Shown: positions 1-9,445 of the stretch, piece after piece
Layout of the letters: every line of letters begins with the position of its first letter
Numbering within the stretch: position 1 is the first letter of the stretch
NCBI RefSeq assembly: GCF_016907955.1
Contig: NZ_JAFBCX010000012.1
Location: forward strand, 62,001 to 126,000
From: Lentzea nigeriaca
GTDB lineage: Bacteria; Actinomycetota; Actinomycetes; Mycobacteriales; Pseudonocardiaceae
Reading direction: 5' to 3'
Length of the DNA: 64,000 nucleotides
The notes under the pieces: model-generated
What the model was told of the DNA's origin: nothing
What the model saw: only the letters and a program-made list of their open reading frames with translations
The model's database searches: none
Program-made: the position numbers and the translations under genes

Positions 1-38
1 ACTCTCCCCGGAGCCGCGTCACCGCCGGTGGCGTTCTA

Positions 39-998
39 GTGTGGTTCGTGCACACCAGGACCGTGGCGATCCATTATGTGCGCGCGGCACTGCGCGCCTG
101 CCCGTCGCCGTCCGAGGTCCTCGCCGGCGCGGGCATCCCGCCGAGCCTGTTGTCCGACGACCGCGCCCGTGTCACGCCCGCGCAGTACACGAAGCTGATC
201 CAGACCCTCTGGGAAGTCCTCGACGACGAGTTCATGGGCTTCGGCCCGCGCCCGTCGAAGCGCGGAACGTTCGCGATGATGTGCCTGCTCGCCGTCCACT
301 GCCCGGACCTCGAGTCGGCGCTGAGACGCGGCCTCGCGTTCTACGCCCTGTTCGACGAACCGCTGGAACTCTCGCTGGACGACGGCCGCTTCTCGTTGCA
401 CGTCCCCGGCGATCCCGACCACTTCCTGACCGAGTCGCTGCTCGTGCTGTGGCACCGCTTCTCGTCGTGGCTCATCGGCCGCCGCATTCCCCTGCGCGAA
501 GCCGAGTTCGCGTATCCGGAACCGGCACACGCCGCCGAGTACCACCTGATCTTCGGCTGCCCGCTGACGTTCGACGCACCCGCCACCGCCATCTCGTTCG
601 ACCGGAAGTTCCTGCGCATGCCGGTCGTGCAGGACGAAGCGGGGCTGCGCAGGTTCCTGCGGTACTCGCCCGCGGAGTTGTTGTCACGCAGGGACTACGG
701 CGCCGACACGGCCGGGCACGTGCGGCGGCTGCTCGGGAGCGGCGTGAGCGGACTGGAGGCCGTCGCGGCCCGTCTCGGGGTGAGCGCTCCGACGTTGCGC
801 CGACGGTTGGCCGCGGAAGGCACATCGTTCCGCGAGGTGCGCGAGCAACTCCTGCGCGACCAGGCGGTGGCGTCACTCGTGCGAGGAGGGGAGTCGGTGG
901 AGGAGTTGGCGCTGCGCCTCGGGTTCTCCGAGGCGAGCGCCTTCCACCGGGCCTTCAGGAGGTGGACCGGGTCATCGCCCGGCTCCTACCGTGCTTAG
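39..998 (+). CDS. AraC-family transcriptional regulator
   Basis: Predicted one-component DNA-binding regulator of 319 residues. The last ~95 residues (about 225-319) hold the paired helix-turn-helix units of the AraC/XylS family, including the characteristic second-helix stretch RLGFSEASAFHRAFRRWTG near the C-terminus. The first ~200 residues resemble the ligand-sensing domain of the OruR/ArgR-like AraC subgroup. The GTG at 39 is the first in-frame start, but only 38 bases precede it, so a slightly longer protein is possible. The gene converges on the fadB-like gene and the two stop codons overlap by 4 bases. Control of the adjacent beta-oxidation genes is inferred from position only; no operator was recognised. 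Confidence 0.88.
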   Translation: MWFVHTRTVAIHYVRAALRACPSPSEVLAGAGIPPSLLSDDRARVTPAQYTKLIQTLWEVLDDEFMGFGPRPSKRGTFAMMCLLAVHCPDLESALRRGLAFYALFDEPLELSLDDGRFSLHVPGDPDHFLTESLLVLWHRFSSWLIGRRIPLREAEFAYPEPAHAAEYHLIFGCPLTFDAPATAISFDRKFLRMPVVQDEAGLRRFLRYSPAELLSRRDYGADTAGHVRRLLGSGVSGLEAVAARLGVSAPTLRRRLAAEGTSFREVREQLLRDQAVASLVRGGESVEELALRLGFSEASAFHRAFRRWTGSSPGSYRA

Positions 999-3037
999 AA
1001 CTTGTCGCGCTCCCGCAGTGAGGCAGGCGGCCGGAACCGCTCCCCGTACGTGTCCGCGAGGTAGTCCGCCCGCTCCACGAACGCCTGCACGCCGTAGGAG
1101 TTGATGAACTGCAACGTGCCGCCGCTCCACGGCGCGAACCCGAACCCGAAGATCGAGCCGATGTTCGCGTCCGCCACCGACGTCAGCACGCCCTCGTCGA
1201 GGCACCGCACGGTTTCCAGCGCCTGCACGAACAGCAGCCGGTCCCGCACGTCCTGTTCGGACACCCCGGCGTCGGCCTTCGCGTACCGCGTCGTGAGCTC
1301 GGGCCACAGGAACTTCCTGCCGCCCTCGGGGTACTCGTAGAACCCCGCCCCGCCGGACTTTCCGGTGCGGCCCAACGACACCATCTCGCGGATCAGGTCG
1401 TGGGCCGCGCTGTCCGACACCAGCGACGGGTCGTCCGCGAGCGTCTGGTCGTGGATCTTCAGCTGCAACGACAGCGTCACCTCGTCCGACACGGCCAGCG
1501 GCCCAACCGCCATGCCGGCCTTGCGGGCCACGTTCTCGATCAGCGCGGGCGCCACGCCCTCGGACAGCATCATGATCGCCTCGATCACGTACGTGCCGAA
1601 GGTCCGCGACGTGTAGAAGCCGCGCGAGTCGTTCACCACGATCGGCGTCTTCCCGATCTGCCGCACGTAGTCGAGCGCCCGCTGCAACGTCTCCTCGGAC
1701 GTCTTCTCGCCGCGGATGATCTCGACCAGCCGCATCTTCGGCACGGGCGAGAAGAAGTGCAGGCCGATGAACCGCTCGGCGTCCGGAACCGCCGTGGCGA
1801 GCCCGGTGATCGGCAGCGTCGACGTGTTTGACGCGATCACCGCGTCCGGCAGCGCCTGTGCTTCCGCTGCCGCCAGCACCTTGTTCTTCAGCTCGCGGTT
1901 CTCGAACACCGCCTCGATGATCAGGTCGCAGCCCACGAGGTCGTCGTCGGAGTCCGTCGGCGTGATGCCTTCCAGGCCCCCAGCGCCCTTCTGGGCGGCT
2001 TCGAGGGTCACGTCCTTCAGGACGACCTCGATGCCGGCTTTCGCGGACACCTCGGCGATTCCGGCGCCCATCATTCCCGCGCCCAGCACGCCCAGCTTCG
2101 TCACGCGCTTGCCCGACGACGACGCGCGGCCGTTGACCTCGTTGAGGTTGAACCAGAACGCCGTGATCATGTTCTTGGAAACCTGACCGGCGGCCAGTTC
2201 CACGAAGTAGCGGCCCTCGATCTTCAGCGCCGTGTCGAAGTCGACGTAGGCACCCTCGACGGCCGCCGCCATGATCTTCTCCGGCGCCGGGTAGGTACCG
2301 TGCGACTTCTTGCTCAGCACGGCGGGTGCTGCGGCGAGAACGCCGTAGCTGTTGGGGTCACCGAACTTCAGGTCCGGCACACCGGCGCCCGGCACGTCCC
2401 ACGGCTGCACTGGCGCCGGGTTCGCCTTGATCCACTCGCGCGCCTCGGACAGCAGTTCCTCGCGCGTCTCCACGAGCTGGTGCACGATTCCGGCCTGCAG
2501 CGCGCGTTCCGGCCGCAGCTGCTTGCCCTCCATGAGCAACGGCAACGCCTTCTGCACACCGAGCAGCCGCACCATGCGCGTCACGCCACCGCCGCCGGGC
2601 AGCAGGCCCAGCGTCGCCTCGGGCAGGCCGAGCCGGATGCCGTTGTCGTTCAGGACGATCCGGCGGTGCGCGGCCAGCGCGATCTCGAACCCGCCGCCGA
2701 GCGCGGAACCGTTGATCGCCGCCACGACCGGCTTGCCGAGCTTCTCGAACCGTCGCAGCTGCGACTTGACCTCCTCGACGCCGTCCAGTGCCTCGGAGGC
2801 GTTCTCCGGCGTGATCGAGATCAGCACGTTCAGGTCGCCACCGGCGAAGAACGTCTTCTTGGCCGACGTGATGATCACACCGGTGATCTCGTCGCCCTCC
2901 AGCCGGGAGAGCGCCTCGTTCATCAGATCCCGGTACTCGAGGTTCATGACGTTGGCGGAGCCGGACATGTCCATCGTCAGGGTGACGATGCCGTCAGCGT
3001 CCTTCTCGTAGTGGAACGTGCCCGAAGAACTAGACAC
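995..3037 (-). CDS. fadB: Bifunctional enoyl-CoA hydratase / 3-hydroxyacyl-CoA dehydrogenase (FadB-like)
   Basis: Multifunctional beta-oxidation enzyme: hydrates trans-2-enoyl-CoA and oxidises the 3-hydroxyacyl-CoA with NAD. Residues ~1-190 are a crotonase domain (FFAGGDLNVL oxyanion loop, NGSALGGGFEIALAAHR, GLPEATLGLLPGGGG). A Rossmann domain begins near residue 315 (LGVLGAGMMGAGIAEVSAKAG) and is followed by the two C-terminal 3HCDH domains (RGFYTSRTFGTYVIEA). GTG start at 3037, two bases after the thiolase stop, so translation is coupled to the upstream thiolase. At 680 residues it is shorter than the ~715 usual for this family. The shortfall sits in the Rossmann domain, where the linker after the DVTLEAAQKG motif is about 20 residues shorter than I expect. 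The reading frame is intact. Confidence 0.93.
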   Translation of the reverse strand: MSSSSGTFHYEKDADGIVTLTMDMSGSANVMNLEYRDLMNEALSRLEGDEITGVIITSAKKTFFAGGDLNVLISITPENASEALDGVEEVKSQLRRFEKLGKPVVAAINGSALGGGFEIALAAHRRIVLNDNGIRLGLPEATLGLLPGGGGVTRMVRLLGVQKALPLLMEGKQLRPERALQAGIVHQLVETREELLSEAREWIKANPAPVQPWDVPGAGVPDLKFGDPNSYGVLAAAPAVLSKKSHGTYPAPEKIMAAAVEGAYVDFDTALKIEGRYFVELAAGQVSKNMITAFWFNLNEVNGRASSSGKRVTKLGVLGAGMMGAGIAEVSAKAGIEVVLKDVTLEAAQKGAGGLEGITPTDSDDDLVGCDLIIEAVFENRELKNKVLAAAEAQALPDAVIASNTSTLPITGLATAVPDAERFIGLHFFSPVPKMRLVEIIRGEKTSEETLQRALDYVRQIGKTPIVVNDSRGFYTSRTFGTYVIEAIMMLSEGVAPALIENVARKAGMAVGPLAVSDEVTLSLQLKIHDQTLADDPSLVSDSAAHDLIREMVSLGRTGKSGGAGFYEYPEGGRKFLWPELTTRYAKADAGVSEQDVRDRLLFVQALETVRCLDEGVLTSVADANIGSIFGFGFAPWSGGTLQFINSYGVQAFVERADYLADTYGERFRPPASLRERDKF

Positions 3038-3039
3038 AG

Positions 3040-4242
<1,203 letters not shown>

Positions 4243-4298
4243 GGCACCCACGCTAGGCCCGGCTTCTCGGGCTCGCCATGACCGTGAAGGGTGACCGA

Positions 4299-4733
4299 TT
4301 AGCTCACGCGGAACTCCATGTGTTCCGGCTGGTCCGACTCGACGAACCCGAGCCGCTCGTAAAGCCTCCGTGCGGGCAGGTTGTGCTCCCAGACGCGCAG
4401 CCGCACGACCTTCCAGCCTTCCTCGGCTGCCCACGCGAGCACGGCCTTGACCAGCGCTTCTCCGACACCTCTGCCGCGATGGGAGTCCCGCACCCACATC
4501 GAGTAGAGGTGGAGGTCGCCGGGTTTCGAGGTGGCGCCCACCAGGCCGACGGGGCCGGGGTCCAGCGCGACGAGGTTCAGGCCTCCGACGATGCGCTCGC
4601 GCCACTCGTTCTCGCCGTACTCCTGCTCACGGGCCAGCGTCGAGCCGAACTCCGCGGGGTCGCTCGCCAGCGCCTCCAGCCGGATGTCGCGCCACAGCCG
4701 CCACTCGTCCGGCGTGATCTGGTGGATCCGCAC
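4299..4733 (-). CDS. GNAT family N-acetyltransferase
   Basis: 144-residue acetyl-CoA-dependent acyltransferase of the GNAT superfamily, substrate unknown. The acetyl-CoA-binding motif A is visible near residues 85-105 (MWVRDSHRGRGVGEALV), followed by motif B with RLRVWEHNLPARRLYERLG. Length is normal for a single-domain GNAT. It sits on the minus strand, 56 bases upstream of the thiolase, and could be cotranscribed with it, although nothing in the protein links it to fatty-acid metabolism. Its start is divergent from the acyl-CoA dehydrogenase gene at 4841, leaving about 107 bases for two promoters. Confidence 0.88.
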   Translation of the reverse strand: MRIHQITPDEWRLWRDIRLEALASDPAEFGSTLAREQEYGENEWRERIVGGLNLVALDPGPVGLVGATSKPGDLHLYSMWVRDSHRGRGVGEALVKAVLAWAAEEGWKVVRLRVWEHNLPARRLYERLGFVESDQPEHMEFRVS

Positions 4734-4840
4734 ATCGAGCAGTCTGGCCGACCGAGGTGGTTTTTTCGCTCAGTTTTTCGGGTGACGGCCTGGCGCGCCG
4801 GTCATGGCGTGGATCACCGCCCGGTGGTTTCGTGGAAGGC

Positions 4841-5977
4841 ATGGCAGAGCGTCGATCGCGGTGGATGGACAGCGACCTGGACCAGTTGCGCCGGCTGGCC
4901 CGCACGTTCATGGAGAAGGAGGTCGCGCCGCACCAGGATCGCTTCGCCGAGCAGAAGCAGGTCGACCGCGACCTGTGGCGCAAGGCCGGCGACCTGGGGC
5001 TGCTGTGCCTGAGCATTCCCGAGGAGTACGGAGGCGGCGGCGGTACGTTCGCACACGAGGCCGTGCTGCTCGAGGAGCAGGCGCGAGCCGGTGACAGCTC
5101 GTGGGGCAACAGCGTCCACAGCGGGATCGTCGCCCACTACCTCAACTCCTACGGCTCCGAGGACCAGAAGCTGCGCTGGCTGCCCAAGCTCGCGTCCGGC
5201 GAGTACGTCGGCGCGATCGCGATGACCGAACCCGGCGCGGGCTCCGACCTCCAGGGCATCCGCACGAAGGCCGTCAGGGACGGCGACGAGTACGTCATCA
5301 ACGGCTCGAAGACGTTCATCACGAACGGCGTGCACGCCGACCTGGTGATCGTGGTGGCGAAGACCGACCCGTCGCAGGGCGCCCAGGGCATCTCGCTGAT
5401 CGTCGTGGAGAACGACATCCGCCGCGGCCGCGTGCTCGACAAGGTCGGCATGAAGGGCCAGGACACCGCGGAACTGTTCTTCGACGACGTCCGCGTGCCC
5501 GTCGGGAACCTGCTGGGCGAGACCGAGGGCCTCGGGTTCGTCCAGCTCATGCAGCAGCTGCCGCAGGAACGCCTGATCATCGGCGTCTGCTGCATCGCGG
5601 GCATCGAGGCGGCCGTCGACGTGACGCTGAAGTACGTGAAGGAGCGCACCGCGTTCGGCAAGGAGCTGATGAAGTTCCAGAACACCAGGTTCAAGCTCGC
5701 CGAGTGCGCCACCGAAGCGGCCGTGACCAGGGCGTTCATCGACGAGTGCATCGAGAAGCACCTGCGCGGCGAGCTCGACGTGCCGACCGCGGCGATGGCC
5801 AAGTGGTGGGCCAGTGACCGGTTGGGCAAGGTCGTCGACGAGTGCGTGCAGCTCTTCGGCGGCTACGGCTACATGAACGAGTACCCGATCGCGCGTGCCT
5901 GGTCCGACGCCCGTGTGCAGCGGATCTTCGGCGGCACGAACGAGATCATGAAGGAAATCATCGCGAGGTCCCTGTGA
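4841..5977 (+). CDS. Acyl-CoA dehydrogenase
   Basis: FAD-dependent acyl-CoA dehydrogenase of about 378 residues that introduces the alpha-beta double bond in acyl-CoA. N-terminal helical domain (LDQLRRLARTFMEKEVAPH), the middle FAD/substrate signature AIAMTEPGAGSDLQGI, and the C-terminal signature ending QLFGGYGYMNEYPIARAW then FGGTNEIMKEIIARSL. The start is uncertain. ATG 4841 follows GGAAGG too closely for an ideal ribosome site, ATG 4865 gives a protein starting MDSDLDQL, and a GTG at 4757 is in frame but would overlap the divergent promoter region. The downstream racemase start overlaps its stop (GTGA), so the two are translated together. Neighbours point to straight- or branched-chain fatty-acid oxidation. 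Confidence 0.93.
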   Translation: MAERRSRWMDSDLDQLRRLARTFMEKEVAPHQDRFAEQKQVDRDLWRKAGDLGLLCLSIPEEYGGGGGTFAHEAVLLEEQARAGDSSWGNSVHSGIVAHYLNSYGSEDQKLRWLPKLASGEYVGAIAMTEPGAGSDLQGIRTKAVRDGDEYVINGSKTFITNGVHADLVIVVAKTDPSQGAQGISLIVVENDIRRGRVLDKVGMKGQDTAELFFDDVRVPVGNLLGETEGLGFVQLMQQLPQERLIIGVCCIAGIEAAVDVTLKYVKERTAFGKELMKFQNTRFKLAECATEAAVTRAFIDECIEKHLRGELDVPTAAMAKWWASDRLGKVVDECVQLFGGYGYMNEYPIARAWSDARVQRIFGGTNEIMKEIIARSL

Positions 5978-7110
5978 CTATTTCCGGGAGCGGGCCGCTG
6001 GCGGGACTTCGCGTCATCGAGCTCGCGGGTCTCGCGCCCGCGCCGTTCGGCTGCATGGTGCTCGCCGACCTCGGCGCGGACGTGATCCAGGTGCACAAAC
6101 CGGGGAGCCGCTCGACGGTCCCCGGTGACTTCCTGGGACGCAACAGGCGGTCGGTCGCGATCGACACCCGCAAGCCGGAGGGTGCCGAGCTGGTGCTGCG
6201 GCTGGTGGAGCGGTCGGACGTGCTGGTGGAGGGCTTCCGGCCGGGCGTGACCGAACGCCTGGGCATCGGGCCGGCGCAGTGCCTCGCCCGCAACCCGCGC
6301 CTCATCTACGGGCGCATGACGGGCTGGGGCCAGGACGGACCGCTCGCCGACCGGGCCGGACACGACATCAACTACATCGCGGTCGCCGGCGCGTTGGAGC
6401 CTCTCGGACGAGCCGGCGGGCCGCCGTCGTTCCCGATCAACCTCCTCGGCGACTTCGGCGGGGGAGGGCTGCTGCTCGCCCTCGGCGTGCTCGCGGCACT
6501 GTATGAAAGGGAACGCTCGGGGCGCGGTCAGGTCGTGGACGCGGCCATGGTCGACGGCGCGGCGTTGCTGACGACGTTCCTGCACGGGATGAAGAACGCG
6601 GGCATGTGGTCCGGTGCGCGCGGTGAGAACATGCTCGACGGCGGTGTGCCGTTCTACGACGTCTACGAGGCCGCGGACGGGCGGTTCGTGGCCATCGGTG
6701 CGCTGGAGGAGAAGTTCTACGCCGACCTGGTACGCGTGCTGGGACTGGAGGACGCACCGTCGCGCAACGACCCGGCGAACTGGCCTGAGCTGCGCGAACG
6801 CATCGCGGCGGCGATCAAGACCAGGACCCGTGACGAGTGGGCCGACCTCGCCCGGGACACGGACGCGTGCCTGGCGCCGGTGCTGACGCCCTCCGAGGCG
6901 GCGCGGCACCCGTACAACGAGGCACGTGGCACGTTCGTCGACGTCTCCGGCGCGCTGCACCCGGCGCCCGCTCCCCGGTTCGGCCGCACTCCGACGTCCG
7001 TTCCGACGCCTCCGGTTTCGACCGGAGCGAACACTCGGGAAGTGCTTGCCGACATGGGTGTGGCGGATGCCCAAATTATGGAACTGCAGCGGGCAGGAGT
7101 AATTGGATGA
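5974..7110 (+). CDS. Alpha-methylacyl-CoA racemase (CaiB/BaiF family III)
   Basis: 378-residue member of the family III CoA-transferase fold. Its sequence is closest to alpha-methylacyl-CoA racemase: TGWGQDGPLADRAGHDINYI and INLLGDFGGGG match the racemase active site. The proton-transfer histidine would be H130 and the aspartate D160, spaced by 30 residues as in the mycobacterial enzyme (H126/D156). It epimerises 2-methylacyl-CoA so that branched acids can enter beta-oxidation. GTG start at 5974 overlaps the acyl-CoA dehydrogenase stop by 4 bases, so the pair forms a coupled operon. Racemase rather than transferase activity is inferred from motif similarity. Confidence 0.9.
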   Translation: MTISGSGPLAGLRVIELAGLAPAPFGCMVLADLGADVIQVHKPGSRSTVPGDFLGRNRRSVAIDTRKPEGAELVLRLVERSDVLVEGFRPGVTERLGIGPAQCLARNPRLIYGRMTGWGQDGPLADRAGHDINYIAVAGALEPLGRAGGPPSFPINLLGDFGGGGLLLALGVLAALYERERSGRGQVVDAAMVDGAALLTTFLHGMKNAGMWSGARGENMLDGGVPFYDVYEAADGRFVAIGALEEKFYADLVRVLGLEDAPSRNDPANWPELRERIAAAIKTRTRDEWADLARDTDACLAPVLTPSEAARHPYNEARGTFVDVSGALHPAPAPRFGRTPTSVPTPPVSTGANTREVLADMGVADAQIMELQRAGVIG

Positions 7111-7447
7111 ATGCTCGGGTGCGCATTAATAAGGACACGGCGGGGTGACAGAGCGTGATGCCGGTGGGTCGGCATCCGGGTGAGGCTCGGTGCAACAGTG
7201 TCTGGTCCAAGCTGTGGGATGCGAGGGTGTCCGTGTTCACCTCGTGACCAGGACATCGGCGCTGGATCTGGCCCTCTTTAGCCGCCATTCGGGTGACATT
7301 CCCCGTCGTGTAGGCGTGCGCCGCTGGTGGATCCTAGGACCAGTTGGGCGTGGTCGTTGTTCATCTTGCGGGTGAATGAGGGACCATGACGGGTGACATG
7401 GGCGGTCCGCCGCCTCAGCTGTGAGCGACATGGACGGAGAGGTACCT
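7111..7447. other. Intergenic region, no gene recognised
   Basis: This stretch of about 340 bases has no coding frame with protein-like features. A short hairpin (GATGCC at 7157-7162 with GGCATC at 7171-7176) lies shortly after the racemase stop and could end that transcript, but no T-run follows. The 3' part must carry the promoter for the small membrane protein at 7448. I looked for a known riboswitch consensus and did not find one. Confidence 0.5.
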
Positions 7448-7630
7448 GTGAACCTCAAGAAGGTGCTAGTGCTGGCGGGCGTCGCGCTGGTGCTGTTCCT
7501 CCTGATCACCCAGCCCGAGCAGTCCGCAGCCGCGGTCCAGCAGGTACTCGGCTGGCTGCGTCAGGGCGCGGAGTCGATCATCACCTTCATCAGGAGCCTC
7601 TTCGGGACGGCCGCCCCGATCAGCCGGTGA
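7448..7630 (+). CDS. Small single-span membrane protein, function unknown
   Basis: 60-residue protein beginning at GTG 7448, which has a strong ribosome site (GGAGAGG at 7436-7442, 5-base spacing). Longer in-frame starts upstream lack such a site. Residues ~4-21 (KKVLVLAGVALVLFLLITQP) form one hydrophobic helix right after two lysines. The remainder is amphipathic (QQVLGWLRQGAESIITFIRS), consistent with a surface-lying helix. No recognisable family. It stands alone between long spacers. The clear ribosome site and hydrophobic organisation argue that it is a real gene. Confidence 0.6.
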   Translation: MNLKKVLVLAGVALVLFLLITQPEQSAAAVQQVLGWLRQGAESIITFIRSLFGTAAPISR

Positions 7631-7791
7631 CCCAGGGTGATCCTCGGCCGTTCGCGTTGGACCGGATGGGTGGAATGAGGCCAATCACGCACTGGTAACG
7701 GGTGTTCTGGGGATTCAGGGTCTGGCGATTGTCAGACCTACCGAATACCTTCCGCTGCAATGGCCGATCCCCGACCGACGAGGAGGCATGG

Positions 7792-8286
7792 ATGGTCGAG
7801 GACTCCGGGGTCCACGAGCTGTTGAAGCAGTGGGCGGCTGAACGGTCTGATGACGCAGAGATGCAGGAGGTGAACCGGATCAAGAACGCGTGGCTCGCGG
7901 AGGCTCCCCCCTCGGCGCCTGGCATCCCCGTGCAGCGGGGAGGCAACAAGGGCGGGTCGCGCGGCTTGGTCAAGGTCGACTCGGCGGATCCGGCCTACGT
8001 GGCCGCGATGCGCAAGCGGGCGCCGGAGGCACCCGAGGCACTGCTCGCTGCCGCGGCGAGCTACTGGCAGCTGGTCGGCGACGTCAGCGAGGCCGAGCAG
8101 TGGTGGGACGCGGGCATCAGCCCGTTGGACCAGCGCGCGCTCGACTACCGCGCGGCGGGCCTGACCCCTGCCGACCTCGGGAGGCGCCTGGGACCGATGA
8201 CGGTTCTCCAGCACCTCCGCCGTGGCTCGGCCGCGGCCTGGTGTGTCGCACGTCTGCAGAGGCAGCGCCGGGACGGCGTGGCGTAG
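7792..8286 (+). CDS. Hypothetical protein, 164 residues
   Basis: Not recognised. ATG 7792 follows a consensus ribosome site (AGGAGG at 7781-7786, 5-base spacing). The protein is soluble, with an acidic-polar N-terminal helical part (VHELLKQWAAERSDDAEMQEVNRIKNAW), a short proline/glycine-rich linker near residues 40-60, and a helical C-terminal half rich in alanine and tryptophan (ASYWQLVGDVSEAEQWWDAG). It ends in a basic tail (RLQRQRRDG). No catalytic motif, signal peptide or membrane segment is visible. Base composition and codon use look like the neighbours, so there is no sign of recent transfer. Confidence 0.7.
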   Translation: MVEDSGVHELLKQWAAERSDDAEMQEVNRIKNAWLAEAPPSAPGIPVQRGGNKGGSRGLVKVDSADPAYVAAMRKRAPEAPEALLAAAASYWQLVGDVSEAEQWWDAGISPLDQRALDYRAAGLTPADLGRRLGPMTVLQHLRRGSAAAWCVARLQRQRRDGVA

Positions 8287-8423
8287 TAGTGAACGGGCTG
8301 TCGAGGATTCGGCAGCCCTGAGTTTCATCCCTCACGGGCGGCCTCCTGATCGGGGGCCTCACCCAAGTGGTTCGAGGGGCAGGCTCTCGGAGGCGGGAGC
8401 CATCCCCAAGTAGTCTGGAGGTC

Positions 8424-8807
8424 GTGCGCGGCCTCCTCACTCCCCAGCGGATCCTGATCGGGTTTCTCTGCCTGATCGCTCTCGTTGTGTGTTGCGGGCT
8501 CGCGTACTGGCAGTGGCAGCGCTTCGAGTCCGCCAGCGGCACGTTCCAGAATCTCGGTTACGTGCTCCAGTGGCCGCTCTTCGGCCTCTTCCCCGCCTTC
8601 ATGGTGTGGCGCTTCCGCAAGCTCGCACGGCAGCGCCGTGACGAGGCTCTCTCCGAGCCGGAGCCGGTTGTGTCGGCGCGGGAGCCGGTGACTACGGTTG
8701 ACGCCGTCAAACCCGCGCCTGTCGAGCACTTCGACGACGAAGAAGACGCGGAGCTCGCGGCCTACAACCGCATGCTCGCGGACCTCAACGCGCGGGACGG
8801 TCGTTGA
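8424..8807 (+). CDS. Two-span membrane protein, function unknown
   Basis: About 127 residues from GTG 8424, with GGAGG close upstream (8417-8421). An in-frame GTG at 8367 is possible but gives a non-conserved-looking basic leader. Two predicted transmembrane helices (ILIGFLCLIALVVCCGLAYW and LGYVLQWPLFGLFPAFMVW) are followed by an acidic cytoplasmic tail. The WQWQRFE motif after the first helix is a typical membrane-interface signature. The stop overlaps an alternative TTG start of the DUF3817 gene, so the two membrane proteins are probably cotranscribed and may act together. No function can be assigned. Confidence 0.7.
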   Translation: MRGLLTPQRILIGFLCLIALVVCCGLAYWQWQRFESASGTFQNLGYVLQWPLFGLFPAFMVWRFRKLARQRRDEALSEPEPVVSAREPVTTVDAVKPAPVEHFDDEEDAELAAYNRMLADLNARDGR

Positions 8808-8821
8808 GCGAAGGCGGGCAG

Positions 8822-9124
8822 ATGAAGGGTGCGTTGACCCGGTTCCGGGTCATGGCTTACGTGGTCGGTGTCTTCCTGCTGCTGCTGTGCGTGGCCATGG
8901 TGCTCAAGTACGCGGCGGACATGGGCCAGTTCATGAAGGTCGTCGGCCCGGTGCACGGCTTCCTCTACGCCATCTACCTGGTGATTTCCGTCGACCTGGC
9001 GCTGAAGCTGCGCTGGTCGATCAAGGGCACCGCGCTGGTGCTGCTCGCCGGCACCGTGCCGTTCCTGTCGTTCTGGGCGGAGCGCAAGGTGGTCGAGAAG
9101 ACCGCGCAGGGCGTGCCGCTGTGA
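8822..9124 (+). CDS. DUF3817 family integral membrane protein
   Basis: 100-residue membrane protein with three predicted spans (FRVMAYVVGVFLLLLCVAMV, VHGFLYAIYLVISVDLALKL and GTALVLLAGTVPFLSFWAER). The VVGPVHGFLYAIYL motif and the closing PFLSFWAERKV are the hallmarks of the actinobacterial DUF3817 family, whose function is unknown. ATG 8822 is preceded by an AAGG-type ribosome site. A TTG at 8804 would extend it by six residues and overlap the previous gene's stop. It immediately precedes the glycine riboswitch but is unlikely to be part of the gcvT transcript. Confidence 0.82.
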   Translation: MKGALTRFRVMAYVVGVFLLLLCVAMVLKYAADMGQFMKVVGPVHGFLYAIYLVISVDLALKLRWSIKGTALVLLAGTVPFLSFWAERKVVEKTAQGVPL

Positions 9125-9177
9125 CGTTTGGCCTGCTAGCGTCTGGGGCTACCAACTGAACACGGCCGTCGATGTCG

Positions 9178-9345
9178 CGCGGGAGAGTCCCCTTCGGTGG
9201 GGACGCCGAAGGAGCAACTCCTCCCCGGAATCTCTCAGGCACAGATACCGCACGACGAAGGCAACTCTGGAAAGCAGGCCCATCGGCCTCGCCCACGGTG
9301 CAAGCCACTCCGGTGGCGAAGCTCTCAGGCTCATGACAGAGGGGG
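9178..9345 (+). promoter_or_regulatory. Tandem glycine riboswitch (two aptamers)
   Basis: The leader before gcvT contains two consecutive aptamer-like modules. The first has GGGAGAGTCC (9181-9190), the core GCCGAAGGAGCAA (9204-9216) and the closing AATCTCTCAGGC (9229-9240). The second follows at once, with GACGAAGGCAACTCTGG (9254-9270), then GGTGGCGAAGCTCTCAGGC (9312-9330) and a purine-rich end. This is the conserved arrangement of glycine riboswitches upstream of gcv genes. In other bacteria glycine binding raises expression of the cleavage system. The aptamer edges are estimated by eye. Confidence 0.85.
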
Positions 9346-9399
9346 AGGCTGCTCTGGAAGAGGAGTCTCCGATGGACCGTGTCATTCTTCTGTTGCCTC

Positions 9400-9417
9400 A
9401 GCCGGCCTCGTCCGGCT
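9400..9417 (+). promoter_or_regulatory. Hairpin in the riboswitch expression platform
   Basis: AGCCGG (9400-9405) pairs with CCGGCT (9412-9417) around a 6-base loop, between the second glycine aptamer and the gcvT ribosome site (GGAGGAG at 9432-9438). It lacks a T-run. It may act by changing transcription elongation or exposure of the ribosome site rather than as a classical terminator. The role is inferred. Confidence 0.4.
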
Positions 9418-9445
9418 CTTCGGCGCACCCTGGAGGAGCGTTCTG

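Noticed and set aside
7111..7447. Possible riboswitch upstream of the small membrane protein
   Set aside because: Checked by eye against c-di-AMP, cobalamin, SAM and TPP cores; none matched and only one short hairpin is present.
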